Assembly: GCA_002688155.1 (NCBI GenBank)
Contig: NZCH01000045.1
Location: forward strand, 1 to 8,809
Source: Phycisphaerae bacterium
GTDB lineage: Bacteria > Planctomycetota > Phycisphaerae > Phycisphaerales > Phycisphaeraceae
Direction of reading: 5' to 3'
DNA length: 8,809 nucleotides
The stretch's first letter is position 1. Every line of letters starts with the position of its first letter. The notes beneath the pieces were generated by a model that was not told where the DNA came from, ran no database searches, and saw only the letters and a program-made list of their open reading frames with translations. Below, one piece after another: positions 1 through 6,273 of this stretch. Made by a program: the position numbers and the translations under genes.

Positions 1-48
1 AAACAGGTTCCGCAACGAGTTTTTCGCATTAGATGATGGGGTGTCACT

Positions 49-441
49 ATGTCCGATCAAACAGCGAGCGTACTGCTGGTCGATGACGAAACACACATTT
101 GCTACGTAATCGGCCGCAAACTGGAACAGGCCGGCTACCAGGTGCACCAGGCCAACGACGGCGAGGAAGGCCTGCAACAGGCGCTCGAGCACCAGCCGGA
201 CCTGATCATCTCTGACAGCGAGATGCCGATCATGACGGGCATCGCATTGGCGCACGCTTTGACCCGGCATCCTGAAACGAAGGACATCCCCGTACTCATG
301 CTCACCGCGCGCAACTTCACAATCGCCAACTGCAAGATCGCAGGCACCAACGTAGTGGCGGTGCTCAGCAAGCCGTTTAGCCCGCGCGACATCCTTCGCC
401 AGGTTGATGAGTTGATGGCAACTCACGTCAGTGCGGACTGA
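49..441 (+). CDS. Stand-alone response regulator receiver protein (CheY-like)
   Basis: This is a single receiver (REC) domain of 130 residues with no output domain, so it probably signals by phosphorylation-dependent protein contact rather than by binding DNA. The REC landmarks are all visible: the acidic pair D12-D13 in LLVDDE, the phospho-acceptor D56 in the ISDSEMP segment, T86 in VLMLTA and the conserved K108-P109 in LSKPF. The domain fills nearly the whole protein, as in CheY/Spo0F-type regulators. The ATG at 49 is the first possible start, because an in-frame TGA lies at 34-36; a weak GGGG (39-42) is the only ribosome-binding-like sequence. The partner kinase is not in the window. Downstream lies a coding-like but broken stretch in the -1 frame, so a lost C-terminal extension is possible, although the REC domain itself looks complete. 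The domain call is very secure; the pathway is unknown. Confidence 0.95.
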   Translation: MSDQTASVLLVDDETHICYVIGRKLEQAGYQVHQANDGEEGLQQALEHQPDLIISDSEMPIMTGIALAHALTRHPETKDIPVLMLTARNFTIANCKIAGTNVVAVLSKPFSPRDILRQVDELMATHVSAD

Positions 442-773
442 TCGCGTCCGACCTCGCACATCCGAATAACAACGAAGTCGCAGCGGATACGCGCATTGCC
501 GCGTCGTTATCGGGCCCGCCCGTCGTCAAGTGGGCCAGTCTTTACGACGATGACGGTGTGCGGATCAGGCAACCCTTGCCGGCTGCCGACGTAATCCGTG
601 CGATGCCACCTACCGCACTTTTCCAGGCTGCGTGAACCAATCTCATGGCCTTGACCGCCGCGATACGCCCCGACGATTACACGAACCCCTTCACACCGCA
701 GCGGTGCGACGTATCGTCATGGGCCAACACGGTCTCCGGATGGGATGTAAACCTGATCGCAAAAACGGTGTAA
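438..773 (+). pseudogene. Interrupted coding-like frame after the response regulator
   Basis: One plus-strand frame reads as protein-like sequence from the response-regulator stop region to TAA at 771-773, broken only by TGA at 633-635. The first part translates as ...SGPPVVKWASLYDDDG...AADVIRAMPPTALFQAA. The second part, after the TGA, runs TNLMALTAAIRPDDYTNPF...SGWDVNLIAKTV. By hand count over 110 codons, GC at codon positions 1/2/3 is about 60/52/69%, the gradient expected of a real gene in this genome. No ATG, GTG or TTG with a ribosome-binding site opens it: the choices are CTG at 438 (overlapping the preceding TGA), ATT 495, GTG 558 and TTG 576. An ATG at 645 could start a 42-residue ORF after the TGA. 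I do not recognise the product. A pseudogene remnant, a frameshifted response-regulator tail or a sequence error are all possible. Confidence 0.4.
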
Positions 774-815
774 TCGCGCCGCCTTTGGGCCCGGGCGCTT
801 GCGACCGGACCGGCT

Positions 816-1586
816 TTACACGTGTCCGACGTACACGACGGCGATGCCGAACGTCAGTGCAGTTTGTGTGATGTTCTCAAAACCCGCATCTCCCATCAGG
901 GCCATCAGCGCGTCTCGATCGAGAAACGTGTTGACACTTTGCGGCAGGTACCGGTATGCGCCCGAGCGGTCGCGCGCCACCAGGGATGCGGTCACGGGCA
1001 TGATCCGTTTGAAATAGAAGTTGTACATTGCGCGCAGGATCGTGTTTCGAGGCAGGGAGAATTCGAGAATGACCAGCCGGCCGCCGGGGCGAAGCACGCG
1101 CGCGAACTCCTGAATCGCCGCGGCGGGGGTCGCGATGTTGCGAATGCCAAACGCGATGCTCACCACGTCAACGGACCGGTCGGCGATCGGCAGGCGTGTG
1201 CCGTCACCGGCGTGATAAGTCACGGACCGACGCGTGCCGCCGCGGTGCGCCACCGCCTTGTCGTGCGCGATGGTGAGCATTCCCGGTGTAAAATCAACAC
1301 CGATCACGCGCGATGCGCCGGCGTTTTCAAACGCCATCGACAGGTCGCCCGTACCGCATGCAACGTCGAGTACATGATCGGTCGGTTGAAGCTGGCTCAA
1401 CCTTACCGCCCAGCGTCGCCATGCCTGGTCACGCCACAGCGAATGCAGCCGGTTGTTCAGGTCGTAACTGGGCGCGATCGCGGCGAACATTTCGCGCACC
1501 CGACGTGACTTGTCCGCAACGGCGTGCGGGTCGTCGAGTTGACGATCAGACCAGATGGGTTCGGGTTGGTTCGCCACAGTCGGCAA
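816..1586 (-). CDS. ubiE: Demethylmenaquinone/2-methoxy-benzoquinol methyltransferase UbiE/MenG
   Basis: This SAM-dependent C-methyltransferase adds the ring methyl group in the late steps of menaquinone (and, where present, ubiquinone) synthesis. At 256 residues it is close to the family's usual size. Visible signatures are the N-terminal MFAAIAPSYDLNN segment (33-45), SAM motif I VLDVACGTG (72-80), the acidic D98 after strand 2, the family-typical FGIRN (146-150), LRPGGRLVILEFS (165-177) and the C-terminal YLPQSV and TFGIAVVYVG segments. No ATG precedes residue 33. The start is therefore TTG at 1586 or GTG at 1577, giving the usual-length N-terminus; neither has a clear Shine-Dalgarno, so the exact start is uncertain. 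The stop is TAA. It lies 134 bases downstream of the M48 protease gene on the same strand and could be read from it. Function is well supported; whether the quinone is MK or UQ is not visible here. Confidence 0.95.
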   Translation of the reverse strand: MPTVANQPEPIWSDRQLDDPHAVADKSRRVREMFAAIAPSYDLNNRLHSLWRDQAWRRWAVRLSQLQPTDHVLDVACGTGDLSMAFENAGASRVIGVDFTPGMLTIAHDKAVAHRGGTRRSVTYHAGDGTRLPIADRSVDVVSIAFGIRNIATPAAAIQEFARVLRPGGRLVILEFSLPRNTILRAMYNFYFKRIMPVTASLVARDRSGAYRYLPQSVNTFLDRDALMALMGDAGFENITQTALTFGIAVVYVGHV

Positions 1587-1690
1587 GGTATGAATTGATT
1601 GCGGGGATGACCCGGACGGCCGTGTCTAAGGTCCATTGTTTAGCGGCGATGGTTGCCGCGACCAATCCGTGCCGGAGGCTGGGGACGGCC

Positions 1691-1708
1691 CGGCTCGCTC
1701 GGCTCGCG
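1691..1708. repeat. Short imperfect tandem repeat, 9 bp x 2
   Basis: CGGCTCGCT (1691-1699) is followed directly by CGGCTCGCG (1700-1708), identical at 8 of 9 positions. It lies just past the stop codon of the M48 protease gene. It may only be part of a GC-rich spacer; no T-run follows in either direction, so I do not call it a terminator. Confidence 0.5.
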
Positions 1709-1720
1709 ACATGAACACGT

Positions 1721-2629
1721 TTATCGCAACGACTTGCCCTTACCCTTTTTCCTGTTGAATTGTCTCGGGTGTTTGGGCTTGGGCAGTTTTGCAAGTTCAT
1801 CGAGCACCTTGACGCGGAATCGGTCGGAGAAAAAGCCGTCACCCGTCGGCGAGGACTCGGGATAGAGCGTTGCGACCATGTCCGCGACGCGTTTGACGCG
1901 TGATTCGGGCAACGGGTGAGTACGCATCCACTCGACCCCGCCGCCACCATGTTCGTCCGCCACCGCCTTGAGCAGCTGCAGGATCTGCACCTGACCCCAG
2001 GGATTGTAGCCCAGCCGCGTCATGTAACGCACACCCAGTTCGTCCGACTGGTTTTCGTGATCACGGCTGAACTTGAGCAGGTAGAGCACGCTGCCGGTCT
2101 CGGATGCCTTGCCGATCGCGTCCGCCCACACACTGTCGCTGTGACGCGTCCCCATCGCGACGGCGGTGCCGCCGGCCCGCAACAGAATCTGAGTGGTCAT
2201 CTGCTGCGCGATATGCCGGGCAGTCACGTGCCCGATCTCATGCCCGAGCACGCCGGCGACCTGCGCTTCATTGGTCAGCTTCACAAGAAGTCCGCGCGAC
2301 AGGAACACCTTGCCACCAGGCAGCGCGAATGCGTTTACCAGCTCCGAGTCGATCACATGAAATTCCCAGGGCAAGTTGGGCAACTCGCTTTGCGCCGCCA
2401 TCTTTTGACCGATATCGCGCACGTAGCCGACCAGCTTCTGCGAAGGTACCGTCCCCCCGTTGCCTTGCAGAAACTTGGGCGAGGCCTCCTGCCCGATGCG
2501 AATCTCCTGCGCCTGATCGACGAGGATCAGTTGCTTCTCACCGGTCGCAGGGTTTGTGGAGCAACCACCGGCGGCGACCAGGCATCCGGTAACGAACAAT
2601 GCAGACAGGAACCGTGTGATCCAACGCAT
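1721..2629 (-). CDS. M48-family zinc metalloprotease lipoprotein (LoiP/YggG-like)
   Basis: This is a predicted envelope-anchored zinc protease of 302 residues, probably degrading misfolded envelope proteins as LoiP/YggG and BepA relatives do. The N-terminus MRWITRF plus a hydrophobic stretch ends in a lipobox-like LVAAGGC with the acylation Cys at 23. The zinc site is HEIGH (130-134), with the third ligand probably E192 in SRDHENQSDELG, where the family has E-x-x-x-D. The family's THPLPESRV segment follows near the C-terminus, and the protein ends in a Lys/Arg-rich tail. I chose ATG at 2629, not the longer frame to 2740. It begins the signal peptide exactly and has AAGGGA (rc of 2637-2642) seven bases upstream, and a TTGACA promoter element lies inside the longer frame. 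ubiE follows 134 bases downstream. The family call is very secure; the substrate is unknown. Confidence 0.94.
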   Translation of the reverse strand: MRWITRFLSALFVTGCLVAAGGCSTNPATGEKQLILVDQAQEIRIGQEASPKFLQGNGGTVPSQKLVGYVRDIGQKMAAQSELPNLPWEFHVIDSELVNAFALPGGKVFLSRGLLVKLTNEAQVAGVLGHEIGHVTARHIAQQMTTQILLRAGGTAVAMGTRHSDSVWADAIGKASETGSVLYLLKFSRDHENQSDELGVRYMTRLGYNPWGQVQILQLLKAVADEHGGGGVEWMRTHPLPESRVKRVADMVATLYPESSPTGDGFFSDRFRVKVLDELAKLPKPKHPRQFNRKKGKGKSLR

Positions 2630-2683
2630 GAGTGTGTCCCTTTCCAAGAGCGCGCGGGTTCTGCCCGTGATCTGATTCGAGTG

Positions 2684-2713
2684 CATATCGACGCCGAACC
2701 CTGAGTCTGTCAA
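2684..2713 (-). promoter_or_regulatory. Putative sigma-70-type promoter of the M48 protease gene
   Basis: Reading the minus strand, a perfect -35 TTGACA (rc of 2708-2713) is followed after 18 bases by GATATG (rc of 2684-2689), a weak 3-of-6 match to the -10 consensus. Transcription would begin near 2677, giving a leader of about 48 bases before ATG 2629. The -35 is strong and the -10 poor, so confidence is moderate. Confidence 0.4.
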
Positions 2714-3037
2714 TGGGCGGATCTGCGGGAGCGCCCACAAGCTTATCCGACCCTTGGCGGACTTAGATACCGGCGGTAAAGCACCAACTCACCCTCACAA
2801 TCCACCTTGCTTTGGCCCAATTTGTATTGGATGATTTGCAACGCCTGATAACCAAGCCGCCGGGCGCGTCGAACCTTTCATATGGGCATTTAAGCCGCGT
2901 TATCGGCAAACATGGAAATCATCGCAAACCATTTTATTACAACACTTTAACGAAAAAGCACGCCAAATCCTTATGAACAATGTTCCGATTACCGCAATTG
3001 TAGCGAATCGACTGAGAAACGCGAGGCGATCGGTCCG
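2714..3037. other. Divergent intergenic region with AT-rich core, no gene seen
   Basis: Between the protease promoter and the leader of the B12-fold gene I see no convincing gene. About 2881-3000 is only around 39% GC by hand count, against roughly 60% in the flanking genes, and carries A/T tracts such as the one ending in TTTAACGAAAAA. This is the likely site of the promoter for the plus-strand gene at 3180, but no -35/-10 pair is good enough to name. The best, TTAACG followed by TATGAA (about 2946-2976), has a long spacer and weak hexamers. No cobalamin-riboswitch box is visible. Confidence 0.5.
2817..2830. repeat. Perfect inverted repeat CCAAT-TTGT-ATTGG
   Basis: CCAAT (2817-2821) and ATTGG (2826-2830) are exact reverse complements separated by four bases. 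In the divergent spacer between the protease and the B12-fold gene this has the size of a small operator or a short hairpin. Five-base arms occur by chance, so a regulatory role is only a suggestion. Confidence 0.4.
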
Positions 3038-3109
3038 ATGAATCAAGCATCAGCGCCGGCGGGCGAATCGTTACCGCCGTCGGAAAGTTACCCGCAGGAA
3101 ATCACATAA
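3038..3109 (+). CDS. Possible 23-residue small ORF in the leader of the B12-fold gene
   Basis: ATG at 3038 opens a frame of 23 codons ending in TAA at 3107-3109, translating as MNQASAPAGESLPPSESY followed by PQEIT. Composition is Pro/Ser/Glu-rich with codon choices like the neighbours. An AGG-containing stretch (GAGGCG, 3023-3028) lies about 11 bases upstream of the start, which is far for a ribosome-binding site. The start sits at the right edge of the inverted repeat ATCGG-T-CCGAT (3029-3039), and a GC hairpin lies inside the frame. It ends 70 bases before the next gene and is out of frame with it. It could be a leader peptide, but a chance ORF of this length is quite possible. Confidence 0.22.
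   Translation: MNQASAPAGESLPPSESYPQEIT
3057..3079 (+). repeat. Hairpin in the leader of the B12-fold gene
   Basis: CGGCGG (3057-3062) pairs exactly with CCGCCG (3074-3079) across an 11-base loop. With the inverted repeat at 3029-3039 and the hairpin at 3137-3157, it makes the leader upstream of 3180 unusually structured. No T-run follows, so it is not an intrinsic terminator. Confidence 0.4.
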
Positions 3110-3136
3110 TCGCCCCGAACCTGCTACCCCATGATC

Positions 3137-3157
3137 GTCCTGCGCCGCGGCGCGGAC
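3137..3157 (+). repeat. GC-rich hairpin with 12-bp palindrome before the ribosome-binding site
   Basis: GTCC (3137-3140) pairs with GGAC (3154-3157), enclosing the perfect palindrome GCGCCGCGGCGC (3142-3153) with one bulged T. The fold ends 12 bases before the GGAG ribosome-binding site (3170-3173) of the B12-fold gene. It could affect translation or serve as a protein-binding palindrome; neither role is shown. Confidence 0.45.
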
Positions 3158-3179
3158 CGTCACCAGCGCGGAGACTCCC

Positions 3180-3893
3180 ATGAATCACGATGCCATGATG
3201 GAACGATTCTTCACAAGCCTGATCAGCGGTGACCGCCCCGAGGCGCGACAGGTCATCGACGAGATGATCGACCACGATTGCGACACCGGGGGCATTATCA
3301 GCGAATTGTACTGGCCCGTGCTTGACCATATCCAAACGCAGTACCGTGAAGATAATCTCAGCGAGCTTTCGTACCACTACGCGACGCGGCTGATGCGGTT
3401 GCTGGCCGACCAGATGCAGCTTCGGCTTGAACAAAAAGCGCGGCGCAACCGGCGGGTGTTGATGGTGTGCGGCGATGAGGCGGCGGAGGAAATTGCGGCG
3501 CAACTGGCGGCGGACCTGCTCGAGGCCGATGGATACGAGGTGTTCTTCGTCGGCGGCGGCGTGGCGCACGACGAAATCGTCGCCGAAGTCGGCAAGCTCA
3601 ACTGCGACGTCCTGACACTGTTCGGTGCCGTGCCGGCCTCAGCGCCCATGGCGAGGCGGTTGATCGATCACCTGCACGAAGTGGGCGTGTGTCCGAAACT
3701 TCAGATCGTCGTCGGCGGCGGCGTGTTCAACCGCGCTGATGGGCTGGCGGAAGAAATCGGCGCGGACCTGTGGGCCGGCGATCCGCTCGAGCTGGTGCAG
3801 GTCATGAACGAATGCCCGCAGCGCCGCATGACAGGCTCGCAGCGCACGGTCGGCCGAAAACGACGGCCCGCGTCACGCGTCGCGGCAGCGTGA
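3180..3893 (+). CDS. Cobalamin-binding-fold protein lacking the ligand histidine
   Basis: This 237-residue protein has the two-part layout of MetH/CarH-type B12-binding modules. Residues ~5-84 look like the helical cap (FFTSLISGDRPEARQVIDEM; ELSYHYATRLM, keeping H66), and ~90-210 like the Rossmann-type B12 domain. The fold's later marks are present: DGYEVFFVGGG (117-127), VVGGGV with the GG pair (177-182) and EEIGADLWAGD (191-201). The signature D-x-H-x-x-G reads D99-E-A101-A-E-E104, so the lower-axial histidine and the glycine are gone; the S of the second motif is F148. Classical base-off cobalamin binding is therefore unlikely. The protein ends in a basic tail (~214-237). ATG 3180 has GGAG at 3170-3173. 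No methyltransferase or DNA-binding domain is fused or adjacent, which suggests a regulatory or sensor role, possibly with another ligand (inference). A strong terminator follows. Confidence 0.85.
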   Translation: MNHDAMMERFFTSLISGDRPEARQVIDEMIDHDCDTGGIISELYWPVLDHIQTQYREDNLSELSYHYATRLMRLLADQMQLRLEQKARRNRRVLMVCGDEAAEEIAAQLAADLLEADGYEVFFVGGGVAHDEIVAEVGKLNCDVLTLFGAVPASAPMARRLIDHLHEVGVCPKLQIVVGGGVFNRADGLAEEIGADLWAGDPLELVQVMNECPQRRMTGSQRTVGRKRRPASRVAAA

Positions 3894-3947
3894 GACTGCT
3901 ACTTACACCAAGCCTGAAAAATGAAAACAATGCGATGCACGAACCAC

Positions 3948-3978
3948 GCCCGGGCGCCAAACGGCCCCGGGCTTTTTT
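3948..3978 (+). terminator. Strong intrinsic terminator after the B12-fold gene
   Basis: GCCCGGG (3948-3954) pairs with CCCGGGC (3966-3972), and GCC (3956-3958) with GGC (3963-3965) inside it. Together they make a 10-bp stem with one bulged C and an AAAC loop, followed directly by TTTTTT (3973-3978). It lies 55 bases past the stop codon at 3893. The T-run is on the plus strand only. In the minus direction T-rich sequence appears about 15 bases past the stem, so weak bidirectional action is conceivable. Confidence 0.92.
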
Positions 3979-3996
3979 ATGATCGGATACAACGCC

Positions 3997-4028
3997 GGGC
4001 GCACCTGTGGTGCCACCGCTACGCGCCC
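3997..4028 (-). repeat. Hairpin at the end of the exported-protein gene
   Basis: GGGCGC (3997-4002) is the reverse complement of GCGCCC (4023-4028), and a smaller GTGG/CCAC arm pair lies between them. It overlaps the last base of the minus-strand stop codon at 4028. No T-run follows, so a terminator role for the exported-protein gene is uncertain. Confidence 0.35.
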
Positions 4029-5602
4029 TACCCGCCCTCAAACTTCCACAAGCGTTTGAGCTCCTCCTGCGTCGTGGGCACCAGCGCGCGCCCGCTGGGC
4101 AGATAGGTGCCCACATAGCTGCCTTGCCCGTCGAAGGGTACGATGTGTGCCAGGTAGTCTGGTGCCCGCTGGGCGTAGATCAGCCAGTGCCCCTGCTTCG
4201 TCGGTTCCACACGAAACGTGTGATACGACAGCGACTGCGTGCCCTGGTACCATGCGTAGAAGCCGAACTGGTGATCGCCGGTACGGGGCAGCGAGGCGGG
4301 AACCGTGAACAGTTCGGCCTGGGACAGGTACGTGTCCAGCGCAGGCAGCCTGGCGACGAGGCTGTGGTCGCCGCTGGGGTCAACCCGTGACACTTTCAGG
4401 TTCAGCCCGTCACGGACACCCGTTTCAACCCAATTGAATAACCCCGTACCCTTGGCGGCGCCTTCCCGCGGGCGCGCGGTGGTTTTGATCGTCCAGGTCT
4501 CGCGGTGACTGTCGTTCGATACGTAACAGTACTGCTCCGTATCGAGCACCTGCTCACCGGCGAGCAGCCGGGACCGCATGATGACGCGCAGTCCCTGTTC
4601 ATCCGCGCCGCCGACCGGGTCATGGCCGAGGGTCATCCGCACGCGCATATACCCAACGTCGCCTTGACTGGTCACGATGCGAAGCCATCGCTCATCAAAC
4701 GTCGGTATGTGCAGCTTGTCAACGCCCAATAATTTGCGCCAGTTTTTCGCATTGTCGACTTGCTCGGATCGCTTGGAGTCAATTACCTCCGGCTTGTCGA
4801 ACACCAGGCTCGACGCGACGGCCTCGAACAACGGGCGGTCCAGTTCCATGCGGTGACGCAGCGTTGTGAGCTTGAGCATGGCGACGGTCAGCGGGTCGAT
4901 CTTCACAAACGCCATGCCGACTACCCACGGCCGATTGTCTGCCTGCGGGACGTGCACGTATACAACGCGGCAGTCCCGATCCGCGACCTTGAGCTGCGAT
5001 TCCGCGATGACGGCGGCCTGCGGGTGCGAGGTCGCCATCTCGAGCGTCTTATTGGACGGGAACTTGGAGGCGTCGTGCTCGCTGGGCAGGCTGTGACATG
5101 AAAAGTCGATGAACCATCCGTCCGTTCCCGCCATTCGGACGATGGCGAGCCTGGCAGGACGTTTCAACAGCCGCGCCACATCGTCCGGGCCAAGCCAGTC
5201 GATACCCGCTAAACGCCTTGCGATGTCATCGTCGTCGTCATGGGCGTCGCGTTGAAGCAGCTCGCGTCGCAGCGTCGCCACGTGAAGACGGTTGCCCAGT
5301 TCCTTCACGGCGTCAGCGCCACCAAACGGGCTGTCGACGCCGTCGGGCAGAATCAGATCGTCCGCCGTCCGCTGAAACATCCTGGCGCCAATCGGCGGGC
5401 GCAGCGCCACGCCCCAACCCTGACTGTACCAGCGCTGAGGCGCGAGCACGCGGTCGAGTGAAATCGGCTCGTCATCCGCAAAGACGGTTGCACACACACA
5501 AAGTGACACAATATGCCAGATAATCAGCAGGCGGTTGCAGAGCACCCGTGTCACTGGTGTGTGTACGCGGGGGTCAGGTTTCGAGGGTCGGGCATCGGAC
5601 AT
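4028..5602 (-). CDS. Exported protein of unknown function, 524 aa
   Basis: I do not recognise a family. From ATG 5602 the protein has a charged, Pro-rich n-region, a hydrophobic core of about L25-V40 and an A-type cleavage site at VFA|DDE (after A42), so it should pass the Sec pathway and act in the periplasm or envelope. The mature N-terminus carries QRWYSQGWGVALRPPIGARM, reminiscent of proteins whose exported domain opens with a 'GW...PPGA' strand. An acidic run of five Asp (HDDDDDIA) follows at about 121-125, then soluble mixed alpha/beta sequence rich in Trp and Tyr near the C-terminus. There is no second membrane segment. A TTG at 5617 in the same frame and a GTG nearer the signal peptide are alternative starts; none has a clear ribosome-binding site. 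The membrane-anchored gene at 5653-6267 ends only 50 bases upstream on the same strand, so co-transcription and a shared role are likely (inference). Confidence 0.85.
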   Translation of the reverse strand: MSDARPSKPDPRVHTPVTRVLCNRLLIIWHIVSLCVCATVFADDEPISLDRVLAPQRWYSQGWGVALRPPIGARMFQRTADDLILPDGVDSPFGGADAVKELGNRLHVATLRRELLQRDAHDDDDDIARRLAGIDWLGPDDVARLLKRPARLAIVRMAGTDGWFIDFSCHSLPSEHDASKFPSNKTLEMATSHPQAAVIAESQLKVADRDCRVVYVHVPQADNRPWVVGMAFVKIDPLTVAMLKLTTLRHRMELDRPLFEAVASSLVFDKPEVIDSKRSEQVDNAKNWRKLLGVDKLHIPTFDERWLRIVTSQGDVGYMRVRMTLGHDPVGGADEQGLRVIMRSRLLAGEQVLDTEQYCYVSNDSHRETWTIKTTARPREGAAKGTGLFNWVETGVRDGLNLKVSRVDPSGDHSLVARLPALDTYLSQAELFTVPASLPRTGDHQFGFYAWYQGTQSLSYHTFRVEPTKQGHWLIYAQRAPDYLAHIVPFDGQGSYVGTYLPSGRALVPTTQEELKRLWKFEGG

Positions 5603-5652
5603 GCGTTTTGACGACAATCGCGCGTTCGGCGGGTATTTGACGCATTCGAGGT

Positions 5653-6267
5653 TCAGCCCGGTCGCTCGCGACCGGCAATCAGCGCGCTGCCGGCAACGCG
5701 CAGCAGCAGGCGTTCTTCGAGGATCGAGCGTTTTGACATCGTATCTTCGTCCGCCGGGCCGACGACGTAGACCAACCAGTACCGCTGGCCATTGTCACGT
5801 TGCGTGAAGACCGCCACGCCATGGATGGTGGCCGCGTCGGCGCTGACAGCCGAAACGAAAGCACCTGCGAATTGCTCGTTGGCCCAATTGCCCGGAGGAC
5901 GCCGCGGGATCACCTGCCCGTGCCGACTTGCGTCGACCATCGTCGTCAGCGCGTGCAGCGCCACCGCCTTGGGTCGTTCCGGCTGATCAAACGACAGGGA
6001 AGCGATGGCCAGCGATCGATTCGCGGGTGAAGGATCGACAAACTCTGCGAGTATTCGCGCATCGGCGCCAGGGGGTTGATCGACGCGTGACCACTGCCTG
6101 GGCACGTCCATGATCAGATCGCCGATCCGCATCGACGTGAGCACAACGCCGCGACGCTCGATGAATTTGTAGGTCAGCCCCAGCGAGGCAACCAGCACGA
6201 CCAGCATCACCACCGCGGTCGCCGCGCTGGCTGCACGCTGCGTCTTAAACAGACTTTGACGTGGCAC
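5653..6267 (-). CDS. Membrane-anchored extracytoplasmic protein of unknown function, 204 aa
   Basis: The protein starts with a short basic N-terminus (MPRQSLFKTQR) and a single hydrophobic segment at about 13-34, with no cleavage site I can point to. It is therefore probably anchored in the cytoplasmic membrane with the rest outside. The outer domain (about 45-200) includes IGDLIMDVPRQWSRVD and IHGVAVFTQRDNGQRYWLVYVVG, a strand-rich pattern faintly like PsbP/DcrB-type domains that begin with a '...P.GW' strand; this is resemblance only. The start is GTG at 6267. No Shine-Dalgarno precedes it, but a -10-like TAATAT ends six bases before the GTG, so the mRNA may be leaderless. The stop is TGA. 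The next gene downstream (ATG 5602) is exported too and lies 50 bases away, which suggests a two-gene unit. Confidence 0.8.
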   Translation of the reverse strand: MPRQSLFKTQRAASAATAVVMLVVLVASLGLTYKFIERRGVVLTSMRIGDLIMDVPRQWSRVDQPPGADARILAEFVDPSPANRSLAIASLSFDQPERPKAVALHALTTMVDASRHGQVIPRRPPGNWANEQFAGAFVSAVSADAATIHGVAVFTQRDNGQRYWLVYVVGPADEDTMSKRSILEERLLLRVAGSALIAGRERPG

Positions 6268-6273
6268 GCAAGC

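Noticed and set aside
633..635. TGA recoded as Trp or selenocysteine
   Set aside because: TGA ends several intact genes in the window, Trp is encoded by TGG throughout, and no selenocysteine insertion hairpin follows.
632..871. 79-codon plus-strand ORF starting GTG 632
   Set aside because: Arg-rich translation, no ribosome-binding site, overlaps the 3' end of ubiE; the other frame (ending 773) has the more coding-like composition.
822..1508. 228-codon plus-strand ORF opposite ubiE
   Set aside because: Antisense shadow: no domain-like sequence, and the minus strand encodes a complete UbiE.
1546..1715. Short minus-strand frame between the protease and ubiE (…IAAKQWTLDTAVRVIPAIN…)
   Set aside because: Reads fairly naturally but has no start with a ribosome-binding site, overlaps the ubiE start out of frame, and is continuous with a protease shadow frame; not enough to call a gene.
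1916..2704. 262-codon plus-strand ORF opposite the M48 protease
   Set aside because: Antisense shadow rich in Arg/His/Gln; the minus strand shows lipobox, HEIGH and the third zinc ligand.
2714..3179. Cobalamin riboswitch upstream of the B12-fold gene
   Set aside because: No conserved B12-box-like sequence such as GCCACTG is visible, and the encoded protein is not a typical target of that riboswitch.
3131..3235. Plus-strand frame starting ATG 3131 overlapping the B12-fold gene
   Set aside because: No ribosome-binding site, low-quality Arg/His-rich translation, and out of frame with a well-supported gene that has GGAG at 3170-3173.
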